From contig NZ_FNEQ01000010.1 in assembly GCF_900100205.1 (NCBI RefSeq), forward strand, positions 242,589-306,588: DNA of 64,000 bases, read 5' to 3'. The stretch is from Duganella sp. OV510 (GTDB taxonomy: Bacteria > Pseudomonadota > Gammaproteobacteria > Burkholderiales > Burkholderiaceae_D). The position numbers were made by a program, and so were the translations under genes. Of this stretch, positions 15,349 through 24,400 are shown piece by piece; positions within the stretch are counted from its first letter, which is position 1, and each line of letters begins with the position of its first letter. The notes below the pieces were generated by a model. The model did no database searches. It had not been told where the DNA came from and was given only the letters and a program-made list of their open reading frames with translations.

Positions 15349-17582
15349 TAAAACTCCTTGCGCGCGGTGATGCCGAAGTAGCGCTCATCGTCACGCGGCA
15401 CGGCGCGGGTGACGTAGCCGGTCGACGTCACCAGATTGGTGGCATACGATTTGTTGGCCAGGTTTTTCCCCACCAGCGCCACGCGCCAGCCACCAATCGG
15501 CGACGACAGCGCAATGCCCGCATTGACCACGCCGTACGCACCCTGGATCGCATCCGGCGACTGGAACAGATCGTACTGCGTTTTCGCTTGCCAGCTATAG
15601 TCAGCCGACAGATCGACAATCAGGCCATTCTCCAGCGGCAGCGCGTAGTTGGCGCGGGTGAAGGACTTCCACTTCGGCGAGAACGGCAGCGGCTTGCCAT
15701 TCAGGTTGCACGAGGCAGCAGCGGCAGGCGGGCAATTGAAGCTGTCGATGGTGGCATCGGTGTAGGCCAGCGAAGCAGTCAATGTCAGCGCACGCGTTGG
15801 ACGCGCATTGATGTCCAGCTCCACGCCCTTGGTCGATACATCGCCGGCGTTGATCAAACGCGTGACCACGGCGCCAGCCACAGTGTCGTAGAAGTTGGCC
15901 TGGTAGTTATCGTACTTGGTGCTGAACACCGCCAGGTTGGCGGTCAGCTTGCGATCGAAGGCGCTGGCTTTCAGGCCCAGTTCAAACGAATCCGATGTCT
16001 CCGGCTTCAGCGCCAGCGTATCGCGGCTCAGCATGTTGAAGAACACATTGTAGGCCGGGCCTTTGTAACCACGCGAATAGGTGGCGTAGGTGTTCACGTC
16101 ACGCGAGATATCGTATTGCAGGCCGACGCGGCCCGAGTAGCCCTCTTCATTGGCCGATCCGGCATTCTGCACCGCCGGCTGCACGCCAGCGAAGGCCACG
16201 GCCTGCGTCGAGGTACGCTTATGGTCATAGGATAGTTCATCCTTGGTCCAGCGCGCGCCAGCGATGGCGCGCCACACTGGCGAGAAGTTCAGCGTGCTCT
16301 CGCCGAACAGCGAGTAGCTGTCGCTCTTCACGCCATAGTCCGCACGGCCGGAGTTGATCGCCGTGCCGTTGTTGACGATGCGCTGATAGGTTTCGCGATC
16401 CTTGCCGTGCAGGTAGTAGGCGCCGACCACATAATCGGCGAAATCACCTTTCGGCGACGCGAGGCGCAGCTCTTGCGACGCCTGGCTGAATTCCACCGTG
16501 CCGATATCGCGCGTGGCTGGGAAGGCAGCCGTAATGCGCGCCACTTCCGCCGCGTTGCCAATGGCCGAGGTACTGGTGTACTGCGTATTGTCCCAATCGC
16601 GCACGGCGGTGATCGAGGTCAGCGTATAACCGTTGAAGCGGTAATCGACTTGCGCCGACAAACCTTTGTTCTTGTCGCGGATATCGCTAGGAATGTCGGC
16701 ATTGACCTGGCGGTTCTCGATACCCGCCACCACCGGCGCTATGCCGGCGTTGAACGCCGCAGCAGTCGATTTGTAGGCGGTGAAGGTTGGTGAGGAATTC
16801 GAACGCAGGTAATCAGCGATCAGCGCGATATCCAGATCCTTGTTCGGCGTGATGTCGACGCGGCCACGCACGCCTTTACGGTCATAGCCATTCAGGTCAC
16901 CACCGCCGGCATGGACGTTTTTCACATTACCGTCATAGTCCGCATACAGCGCGGTGACGGACGCCGCCACCACACCTGGATTGATCGCACCGGAGACACC
17001 GGCGCGCACGCGCTTCTCATTGCCTTCGTACCAGGACGCATCGACAAAGCCGGTCGTCTCCTGCGACGATTTTCGGCCAATCACATTCAGCACGCCGGAC
17101 GAGGCATTCTTGCCGAACAGCGTGCCTTGCGGGCCACGCAGAATTTCAATGTGCTCGATATCCAGCAGGTCCAGCGTCGCCTGGCCCGGACGCGCATACA
17201 CCACGCCATCCACCACTGTCGACACGGTCGGCTCGACGCCCGGCGAGGTGGAGATGGTACCGATACCACGTACAAAGATGGTCGTATCCTTGTTACCGCC
17301 CTGCTGGCGGAACGTCACGCTTGGCACTTCCTGCACGATGGTGTCGATGCTGGTGCGATTGGCGTTGTTCAGTGCGTCGCCATCCAGCACCGATACCGCG
17401 ACTGGCACGGATTGCAGCGAGGCGTTGCGGCGCGTGGCGTTGACCGTCACGCTCGGCACGGACGCGCTTTCATCGCGGTTGGCGATTGGCGTTGGCTCAG
17501 CATCCGCAGCGCTGGCAAAAGCGCTTGCGACCAGCAAAGCGCCGGTGGTCAGCGCGCCAAAAATCTTCTTGTTGCTCTTCAT
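15348..17582 (-). CDS. TonB-dependent outer-membrane receptor
   Basis: A 744-residue protein with a signal peptide (IFGALTTGALLVASAFASAA), a TonB-box-like stretch before PSVTVNATRRN, the plug domain (VRGIGTISTSPGVEPTVS; ILRGPQGTLFGKNASSGVLN) and a beta-barrel ending in an aromatic residue (FGITARKEF). Such receptors import scarce ligands with energy from TonB-ExbBD. It is first in a predicted operon with a flavin monooxygenase and exported hydrolase. Two palindromes typical of LacI-family operators lie upstream (17601-17613 and 17691-17702). The ligand is unknown; context suggests an organosulfur compound or ester. Confidence 0.92.
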   Translation of the reverse strand: MKSNKKIFGALTTGALLVASAFASAADAEPTPIANRDESASVPSVTVNATRRNASLQSVPVAVSVLDGDALNNANRTSIDTIVQEVPSVTFRQQGGNKDTTIFVRGIGTISTSPGVEPTVSTVVDGVVYARPGQATLDLLDIEHIEILRGPQGTLFGKNASSGVLNVIGRKSSQETTGFVDASWYEGNEKRVRAGVSGAINPGVVAASVTALYADYDGNVKNVHAGGGDLNGYDRKGVRGRVDITPNKDLDIALIADYLRSNSSPTFTAYKSTAAAFNAGIAPVVAGIENRQVNADIPSDIRDKNKGLSAQVDYRFNGYTLTSITAVRDWDNTQYTSTSAIGNAAEVARITAAFPATRDIGTVEFSQASQELRLASPKGDFADYVVGAYYLHGKDRETYQRIVNNGTAINSGRADYGVKSDSYSLFGESTLNFSPVWRAIAGARWTKDELSYDHKRTSTQAVAFAGVQPAVQNAGSANEEGYSGRVGLQYDISRDVNTYATYSRGYKGPAYNVFFNMLSRDTLALKPETSDSFELGLKASAFDRKLTANLAVFSTKYDNYQANFYDTVAGAVVTRLINAGDVSTKGVELDINARPTRALTLTASLAYTDATIDSFNCPPAAAASCNLNGKPLPFSPKWKSFTRANYALPLENGLIVDLSADYSWQAKTQYDLFQSPDAIQGAYGVVNAGIALSSPIGGWRVALVGKNLANKSYATNLVTSTGYVTRAVPRDDERYFGITARKEF

Positions 17583-17600
17583 GTTCTGATCCCTTGATTT

Positions 17601-17613
17601 GAAAGCGCTCTTT
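17601..17613. promoter_or_regulatory. possible second LacI-type site in the receptor leader
   Basis: GAAAGCGCTCTTT has a perfect AGCGCT core and near-symmetrical A/T arms, like many LacI-family operators. It lies 19 bases upstream of the receptor start codon, so a bound repressor would block early transcription. Confidence 0.35.
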
Positions 17614-17690
17614 GCGCCATATGCGGAAATCCTGCTTTGATCGTCGAAGAACCAGCTTAGTGACCGCCAGGTGCTTCGCTACAATTCAGT

Positions 17691-17702
17691 GGTACCGGTA
17701 CC
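17691..17702. promoter_or_regulatory. palindromic operator between divergent genes, GntR(LacI-family)-like
   Basis: GGTACCGGTACC is a perfect 12-bp palindrome with a central CG, in the 201-bp gap between the TonB receptor and the repressor gene. The E. coli GntR operator core, TGTTACCGGTAACA, has the same centre and spacing. The adjacent regulator has a GntR-like recognition helix, so this is the best candidate for a shared operator that controls both directions. Confidence 0.6.
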
Positions 17703-17783
17703 CTTTTTTTAGTGTCGTGGCGACCCGGATTGAAGTCAAAGAATTAAAAAAATCATCGATATGTCTTTTCAGAATATGCATTC

Positions 17784-18836
17784 ATGAGCGAACCAACAGC
17801 ACCACGCAAACGCCGGGGATCGGGCCGCGCCACCATTCACGATGTGGCCCGCCTGGCGGAGGTGGGATCGATTACCGTATCGCGTTATTTCACCGAGCCG
17901 GGTCGCGTGGCGGCCGCGCGCAGCGCGCGCATTGCGGCAGCGGTGAAGGAGCTTGGCTATGTGCCCAATATGGCGGCCAGCGGCCTCGCCTCCGCGCATG
18001 GCCGCGTGGTCGGCATGGTGATACCGAATATCTCCGGGCCGATCTTCGCCAACACCATCCAGACCTTCAGCGACACCCTGAACAGCCACGGCTACCAGCT
18101 GTTGCTGGCATCGAGCTATTTTTCGGCGGAAAAGGAAGAAAGTGCGGTACGGGCTTTCCTCGGCTGGAAGCCGGCCGCGCTGGCGGTGGTGGGCCGCTTC
18201 CACAATCGCGCGACCGAGAAGCTGCTGACCACCGCCGGCATCCCGGTGGTGGAGACGTGGGACTATCAACCGAAGCGCAAGCCGATACAGGTTGGCTACT
18301 CCAACAACGCAGTCGGCGAACAGGCAGCGCGCTATCTGTATGCCAAAGGCTATCGCCGCATCGCCTTCGTGCAGAACAGCCTTGCCGGCGACTTGAGCGC
18401 GGTGGATCGCAGCGATGGCTATGAGGCGGTGATGCGCGAGCATGGCCTGCAACCGATCATCTACGTACCCACCGCCGAGGCGCCGTTCGACGCCGGCAAG
18501 CAGGCGATTGAGGCGTTGGCGCTGGTTCCGCCAAAGCGCAGCAAGCCGGTCGAGGCGATCGTCTTCGCCAACGACAACCTGGCCGCCGGCGCGCTGCTGG
18601 CTGGCCATCGGGCCGGCTTGAAGATACCGCAGCAATGCGCGATTGTCGGCTTTGGCGACTATGCGTTTTCGCAGCTACTGCTCCCCAGCCTGACAACGAT
18701 ACGCCCGCCGGGCCGCGAAATCGGCGAGATCGCCGCGCTGCGCATTCTTGAACAACTGGGCGTGCTGCCCTCCTCCGGCCAGGACACGCGTCTGAACCTG
18801 CTGGCCTGCGAATTGATAGAGCGCGAGAGCGCATAA
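17784..18836 (+). CDS. LacI-family transcriptional repressor, GntR-like subgroup
   Basis: A 350-residue protein with an N-terminal helix-turn-helix (IHDVARLAEVGSITVSRYF) and hinge (ELGYVPNMAASGLAS), then a periplasmic-binding-protein-like ligand domain (GRVVGMVIPNISGPIFA; AIVFANDNLAAGALL; AIVGFGDYAFSQLL). It resembles E. coli GntR, which senses gluconate. It is divergent from the receptor operon and two bases ahead of a binding-protein gene, so it probably represses both. The ligand may be a breakdown product of the imported substrate. Pairing this family with sulfonate-type uptake is unusual. Confidence 0.9.
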   Translation: MSEPTAPRKRRGSGRATIHDVARLAEVGSITVSRYFTEPGRVAAARSARIAAAVKELGYVPNMAASGLASAHGRVVGMVIPNISGPIFANTIQTFSDTLNSHGYQLLLASSYFSAEKEESAVRAFLGWKPAALAVVGRFHNRATEKLLTTAGIPVVETWDYQPKRKPIQVGYSNNAVGEQAARYLYAKGYRRIAFVQNSLAGDLSAVDRSDGYEAVMREHGLQPIIYVPTAEAPFDAGKQAIEALALVPPKRSKPVEAIVFANDNLAAGALLAGHRAGLKIPQQCAIVGFGDYAFSQLLLPSLTTIRPPGREIGEIAALRILEQLGVLPSSGQDTRLNLLACELIERESA

Positions 18837-18838
18837 GG

Positions 18839-19750
18839 ATGAAGATGAAGAATTGGATTTTCCTGCTACTGGCGCTGCCCCTGTTCGCGCAGGCGGACGA
18901 AATCAAGATCGGCTTCCAGAAGAGCGCCGGCCTGCTTAGCATGATGAAGACGCAGGGTGTATCGCTGCCTGGCCACACCATCAAATGGATCGAGTTCCCG
19001 GCCGGCCCGCAGATGCTGGAGGCACTGAATGCCGGCAGTATCGATTTCGGCAGCACGGGCGCGCCACCGCCGGTGTTCGCGCAGGCGGCTGGTGTCGATC
19101 TGCTGTACGTGGGTGCGGAGCCGGCGCCAGTCAACAGCGAGGCGATCATCGTGCCGAAGGATTCAAAGATACGCACGGTCGCTGAGTTGAAGGGCAAGCG
19201 CGTAGCGTTCCACAAGGGTTCCGGCTCGCACTTCCTGCTGGCTTCCGCCTTGCAGAAAGCCGGCTTGAAGATCAGCGACATCACGTCGATTTATCTGTCT
19301 CCATCAGATGCGCGGGCGGCATTTGTCAGCGGCGGGATTGATGCATGGGTGGTATGGGACCCGTATCTGGCCTCGGCACAGAAGGCGTATCAGGCGCGCT
19401 TGCTGGCTGACTATACCGGCCTGCCGCTGGCGAACGGCTTCTATCTGGCGTCGAGCAAGTTTGTGAAGGCGTCGCCGCAGCTGGTGTCGGCGTTGCTGGA
19501 GCAGGTGAAGCTGACCGGCAAGTGGGCCAGCGAGCACCAGAAGGAAGTCAGCACTTTGCTGACGCAGCAGACCGGTGTGCCGGCCGATATCGTCACCACC
19601 TGGATGGGCCGATCGCGCTTCGGCGCCACGCCGGTAACACCAGAGATCGTCGCCAACCAGCAGCGCGTGGCCGACCTGTTCTACCAGCAGAAACTGATCC
19701 CAAAATCAGTCGACATCGCCAGCCGCGTGTGGACCTGGCAAGCGAAGTAA
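18839..19750 (+). CDS. SsuA-like ABC transporter substrate-binding protein (aliphatic sulfonate type)
   Basis: A 303-residue periplasmic protein with a signal peptide (WIFLLLALPLFAQA). It shows the SsuA/TauA pattern: IGFQKSAGLL, WIEFPAGPQMLEALNAGSID, GSTGAPPPVFAQAAG and DAWVVWDPYLASA. Family members deliver sulfonates (or nitrate-like ligands) to an SsuBC transporter. No permease or ATPase gene follows, so it must use a transporter encoded elsewhere. It begins two bases after the repressor stop; AAGGA lies before a second in-frame ATG at 18845, which may be the true start. Confidence 0.88.
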   Translation: MKMKNWIFLLLALPLFAQADEIKIGFQKSAGLLSMMKTQGVSLPGHTIKWIEFPAGPQMLEALNAGSIDFGSTGAPPPVFAQAAGVDLLYVGAEPAPVNSEAIIVPKDSKIRTVAELKGKRVAFHKGSGSHFLLASALQKAGLKISDITSIYLSPSDARAAFVSGGIDAWVVWDPYLASAQKAYQARLLADYTGLPLANGFYLASSKFVKASPQLVSALLEQVKLTGKWASEHQKEVSTLLTQQTGVPADIVTTWMGRSRFGATPVTPEIVANQQRVADLFYQQKLIPKSVDIASRVWTWQAK

Positions 19751-19817
19751 GTTTGATCCATCTAAAGCCCCCGCCCGCTGAGCCGCCTACGCTGGCAGTT
19801 CAGCCAGCGAGGGCATC

Positions 19818-20342
19818 ATGCAAACCATCTACCTGGAAACATCGGTCATCTGTCACCTGACAGACCCACCAAGCAACAACCCCATCACCCGCGCCTGCCA
19901 GCAACTCACCCAACTCTGGTGGCACACCCGCTGCGATCCGCAATACCTGTTCGTCTCCGATTATGTTCATAATGAGATTCACGCTAGCGATCCACTACGC
20001 GTAGCGCAGAGAATTGGCGCCATTCAACACATTGCACGGCATCCCTCTCACCCGGGAATGGAAAGTGCCAGGGAACTTCTCATTAGCGGCGGTGGTCTAA
20101 ACGCCAAAGCACGTAGAGCAGCTGAGCATATTACCTGCGCGACGCTTAGCAACTCCGAGATATTGCTTACCTGGGATTGTGCAAACATTGCAAACGCGAA
20201 CAAGCTCAGGCTATTGCGTATGTTGATGAACGACGGCATCTATACGCTGCCGGAGTTGGTAACACCTTTTGAACTAATGGAGAACAGTTATGAAACTTTG
20301 TGGCGTAGAGATTCCCTCGGATATCTATATTCCAGAAATTGA
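19818..20342 (+). CDS. PIN-domain protein, candidate toxin nuclease
   Basis: A 174-residue protein of the PIN ribonuclease fold. The N-terminal strand reads MQTIYLETSVI, with Glu where many VapC proteins have Asp; this Glu is common in its subfamily. Other markers are VSDYVHNEIHASDP, an acidic AEHITCATLSN helix and LLTWDCANIANANK, the subfamily's most conserved stretch. Homologues I recall end near the TPFELME motif; here the reading runs about 14 residues further, across the start of the next gene (53-base overlap). GC is lower than in neighbouring genes. Toxin activity is inferred. Confidence 0.75.
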   Translation: MQTIYLETSVICHLTDPPSNNPITRACQQLTQLWWHTRCDPQYLFVSDYVHNEIHASDPLRVAQRIGAIQHIARHPSHPGMESARELLISGGGLNAKARRAAEHITCATLSNSEILLTWDCANIANANKLRLLRMLMNDGIYTLPELVTPFELMENSYETLWRRDSLGYLYSRN

Positions 20343-20580
20343 TCCTGAGAGCAAGGTGGAGCTGGACGAATTTCGGGCGGCGACTATTGTCGAACGAGAG
20401 GAAAGAAAGCGTCGTCTTGCAGAATCACCTGTGGCCGACATCATAGCGAAGATGAAAACCATGCCTATTCCGCCTGATTTCGACAAGCCGCTAACTTTTA
20501 ACGTCGAAAAGCTGCGGCTATTATCACCTTGGGCGCGGGCGCGGGTGTTGTATGTGATGCGGGATCAGGTGACGGATTAG
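20290..20580 (+). CDS. small acidic/charged protein, putative partner of the PIN protein
   Basis: A 96-residue protein I do not recognise. The middle is a highly charged helix (ATIVEREERKRRLAESPVAD); the ends are Pro-containing and less charged. GGAGAA five or six bases before ATG, inside the PIN gene, supports the start. Size, order and overlap with the PIN gene suggest an antitoxin, but it does not look like the usual short partner of this PIN subfamily. Its stop overlaps the stop of the convergent DUF971 gene by four bases. Confidence 0.6.
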   Translation: MKLCGVEIPSDIYIPEIDPESKVELDEFRAATIVEREERKRRLAESPVADIIAKMKTMPIPPDFDKPLTFNVEKLRLLSPWARARVLYVMRDQVTD

Positions 20581-21032
20581 CTCTTGCAGCCGCAGCCACC
20601 GCTGCCACAACCGCCGCCGCTTTTCGCAGGCGCGGCGGTCGAGGGACCAGTGAGGGACATGCCAGTCTCGCGGCCGCTGTCGCCCTCAAAACCGGAAGCA
20701 TGCAGGCGGTCCATATAGCCCGCCCACAGCACATCTTTCTGGCTGCCCAGCTTGTACAGGTATTCCCAGGTAAAGATGCCGGTGTTGTGCCCATCGCTGA
20801 AGGTCGGCTGCACCGCATAGTTGCCGACCGGCTCAATGCCAGCGATGCCCACTTCGCGCTTGCCGACCTGTAGCACTTCCTGCCCAGGACCATGGCCCAT
20901 CACCTCCGCCGACGGCGAATACACGCGCAGCAGCTCGAACGGAATCGAAAACGACGCACCGTCGTCAAATTCAACATCCAGTACGCGGGATTTGTTATGG
21001 ACCGTCAGGCCGGTAGGGACAGGTTTGCTCAT
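20577..21032 (-). CDS. DUF971 (gamma-butyrobetaine hydroxylase N-domain-like) protein with a Cys-rich tail
   Basis: A 151-residue protein with the DUF971 domain (about residues 5-105): TGLTVHNKSRVLDVEFDDG, IPFELLRVYSPSAEV and FSDGHNTGIFTWEYLYKLG are typical. The domain occurs alone in many proteobacteria, often close to ubiE or Fe-S genes, with no firm function. The tail ends GGGCGSGGCGCKS, a Cys/Gly cluster that could bind metal. The gene overlaps the HIT gene by four bases. Confidence 0.82.
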   Translation of the reverse strand: MSKPVPTGLTVHNKSRVLDVEFDDGASFSIPFELLRVYSPSAEVMGHGPGQEVLQVGKREVGIAGIEPVGNYAVQPTFSDGHNTGIFTWEYLYKLGSQKDVLWAGYMDRLHASGFEGDSGRETGMSLTGPSTAAPAKSGGGCGSGGCGCKS

Positions 21033-21472
21033 AATGCTTTCACTTTCTCGACGATGGCCGCGTGCAATGCCGGCAACAGCGCGCGACGCGCCGCCAACAC
21101 CTCCGCCGACGATGCACGCTGTGCCACAGCCCAGGTCGGGTTGGGGAAATGTGCATCATCGCGGTAACGCGGGATAACGTGCCAATGCACGTGCGGCGTC
21201 ATATTACCAAAACTGGCCAGATTGATTTTTTCCGGCGCCAGAATCTCCCGCTGCGCCGCTTCCACCGCCCACACCACATCCATCACGCGCGAGCGGTCGG
21301 CAGCCGGCAGATCGGTCATCTCCTTGACGTGGGCATTCCACACCACGCGCGTGTAGCCTGGATATTCGGCCTCATCCACAGCGACCACCGACAAACGGTC
21401 ATCGCCCCAGATCAAGGCCGCGCCCGAATTCAGCTTAACCTCAGCCAGCAAATTGCACAGATCACACGCCAT
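21029..21472 (-). CDS. HIT-family nucleotide hydrolase/transferase-like protein
   Basis: A 147-residue histidine-triad protein. The triad is in HVHWHVIPR (H-x-H-x-H), which binds the phosphate of a nucleotide and provides the nucleophilic His. CDLCNLL at the N-terminus may hold a metal with later residues. HIT proteins hydrolyse AMP-linked compounds or dinucleotides; the substrate is not clear. It lies two bases after the large dehydrogenase gene and overlaps DUF971 by four bases, so the three are probably one transcript. Confidence 0.88.
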   Translation of the reverse strand: MACDLCNLLAEVKLNSGAALIWGDDRLSVVAVDEAEYPGYTRVVWNAHVKEMTDLPAADRSRVMDVVWAVEAAQREILAPEKINLASFGNMTPHVHWHVIPRYRDDAHFPNPTWAVAQRASSAEVLAARRALLPALHAAIVEKVKAL

Positions 21473-21474
21473 GA

Positions 21475-24400
21475 TTACACCAGCACCCGTTCAATGCCGC
21501 CATCATTGGCGCGCTTCACATAATCCGGCATCCAGTTATCGCCCAGCAAATGCTTGGCAATCTCCACCACGATGTAATCGGCGGTGGTGCCGGCATCTTC
21601 GCTGTAGCGCGAGACACCGCCCAGGCAGGCCGGGCAGCTGGTCAGGATCTTCACTTCGCCGTCGAAGCCATCGGCGCGCAGCTTGTCGGCGCCCTTGATG
21701 ACTTCCTCTTCCTTGCGGAAGCGCACCTGCGTCGAGATGTCCGGACGCGCCACCATCAGCGTGCCCGAGTCGCCGCAGCAACGGTCGTTCTTTTCGATCT
21801 TGACGTTGTCGTGGGTGGCGATCAGGCCGTTGACGGTCTTGGTCGCTTCCTGCAACTTCATCGGCGTGTGGCAAGGCTCGTGATACATATAACGTGTACC
21901 AGTCACGCCTTCCAGCCTGACGCCCTTCTCCAGCAGATACTCGTGAATGTCCATGATGCGGCAGCCAGGGAAGATCTTGTCGAACTCATAGGTTGCCAGC
22001 TGGTCGTAGCAGGTGCCGCACGACACCAGCACCGTCTTGATGTCCAGATAGTTCAGCGTGTTGGCCATGCGATGGAACAGCACGCGGTTGTCCGTCATCA
22101 TCTTGTCGGCCTTGTCGTACTGGCCCGAGCCGCGCTGCGGATAACCACAGCACAGATAACCCGGCGGCAGCACGGTCTGTACGCCCACTTCCCACAGCAT
22201 CGCCTGCGTTGCCAGGCCCACTTGCGAGAACAGGCGCTCCGAACCACAGCCCGGGAAGTAGAACACCGCTTCCGTATCGGCATTGGTGCTCTTCGGATTG
22301 CGGATGATCGGGATGACCTTGTCGTCTTCGATATCCAGCAATGCGCGCGCGGTTTTCTTCGGCAGATTGCCCGGCATCTTCTTGTTGATGAAGTGGATCA
22401 CCTGCTCGCGCACCGGCGGCTTGCCGACGGTTGGCGGCGGCGCCTTGGTCTGCTTCTTGGCGAATTTCTTCAAGAGGTCGTTGCCCAGGCGCTGCGCCTT
22501 GTAGCCCAGACCGATCATCGCCGCACGGGTGGCGTTGATCGTGGCCGGATCAGTGGCGTTCAGGAAGAACATCGACGCGGCCTTGCCCGGATTGAAGGTC
22601 TTCTTGTCCATCTTGCGCAGCAGATTGCGCATATTCATCGACACGTCACCGAAGTCGATGTTGACCGGACAGGGCGTCACGCACTTGTGACAGACGGTGC
22701 AGTGATCCGCCACGTCCTCGAATTCTTCCCAGTGCTTGATCGAGATGCCACGGCGGGTCTGCTCTTCGTACAGGAAGGCTTCGATCAGCGACGAGGTCGC
22801 CAGGATCTTGTCGCGCGGCGAGTACAGCAGGTTGGCGCGCGGAACATGCGTAGAGCAAACAGGCTTGCACTTGCCGCAGCGCAGGCAATCCTTGACGCTG
22901 TTGGCAATCGCGCCGATATCGCTCTGCTGCATGATCAGCGATTCGTGCCCCATCAGGCCGAACGATGGCGTGTAGGCGTTGCGCAGGTCGGCTTCCATGC
23001 CATCCAGGTTCAGCAGCTTGCCCTTGTTGAAGCGGCCTTCCGGATCGACGCGCAGCTTGTATTCGCGGAACGGGCCGATCTCGTCCTCGTTCAGGAACTC
23101 CAGCTTGGTGATGCCAATGCCGTGCTCGCCCGAAATCACGCCATTCAGCGAGCGCGCCAGTGTCATGATGCGTGCGACGGCCTGGTGCGCCAGTTGCAGC
23201 ATCTCGTAGTGGTCCGAGTTGACCGGCAGGTTGGTGTGGACGTTGCCGTCGCCTGCGTGCATGTGCAGCGCAACGAACACGCGGCCGCGCAGCACGCGCT
23301 TGTGGATGGCGGTGGCTTCGTCGAGGATCAGCTTGTAGGCGGCGCCGTTGAAGATCTGGCGCAGTTGCGCGCGGATTTCCTGCTTCCACGTCACGCGGAT
23401 GGTGCGGTCTTGCACCACATCGAACAGCGTGGCGTTCGGCTGGGTCTTCAGGCGTTCTTCGAAGACTGGCAGCAGACGGTCAAGGCCATGCGCGGCCAAT
23501 TCGCCGGTGATGGCGGCCAGTGGCTGGTCCAGTTCGGCCAGCAGATAGGTCCAGCGCGCATGAACTTGCACCAGCAGCGCTTCGGCTTGCTGTTGGCGGT
23601 CGCCCAGCATTTCAGCATCACCAACACTGTCGTCGGCATCGTCGCTCTTGCCGATCGGCAGATTGCCGGCGGCGAAGAAGTCCTGCAGTTCCTCCACCAG
23701 TTGCAGCTTGTTCTTGATCGACAGCTCGACGTTGATGCGCTCGATGCCATCGGTGTACTCGCCCATGCGGTTCAGCGGAATCACCACGTCTTCGTTGATC
23801 TTGAAGGCGTTGGTGTGCTTGGCAATGGCGGCGGTACGGGCACGGTCCAGCCAGAATTTCTTGCGCGACTCCGGGCTGACGGCGACAAAGCCTTCGCCGA
23901 CGCGGGTGTTCGCCAGGCGCACCACTTCCGAGGCGGCCAGCGCGACGGCGTTTTCATCATCGCCAACGATGTCGCCGAACAGCGCCATCTTCGGCAGCAC
24001 ACCGCGTTTCGATTTGGTGGCGTAGCCGACCGCGCGCAGGTAGCGCTCGTCCAGGTGCTCCAGGCCGGCGAGGCGCAGCGTCGAGAACTCTGCGCCCCTG
24101 GCCGGCAAACCATCGAGGTAATCCTTGATTTCGACGATCGACGGAATCGCATCGCGCGCCTGGCCGAAGAACTCCAGGCAGACGGTGCGGGTGAACTTCG
24201 GCATCTTGTGCAAAATCCAGCGGCCCGACGTGATCAGGCCGTCGGTGCCCTCTTTCTGGATGCCAGGCAGGCCGGCCAGGAATTTGTCGGTGACGTCCTT
24301 GCCCAGGCCTTCCTTGCGGAACACGCGGCCGGCGATTTCCAGGATCTCGGTCTTGAACGGCGCGCCCTTGGCTTCGCCTTTCGCGGTCGGATGCGTCCAT

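Noticed and set aside
18457..19284. 275-codon minus-strand reading over the repressor and binding protein
   Set aside because: It overlaps two well-recognised plus-strand genes and has no family signature.
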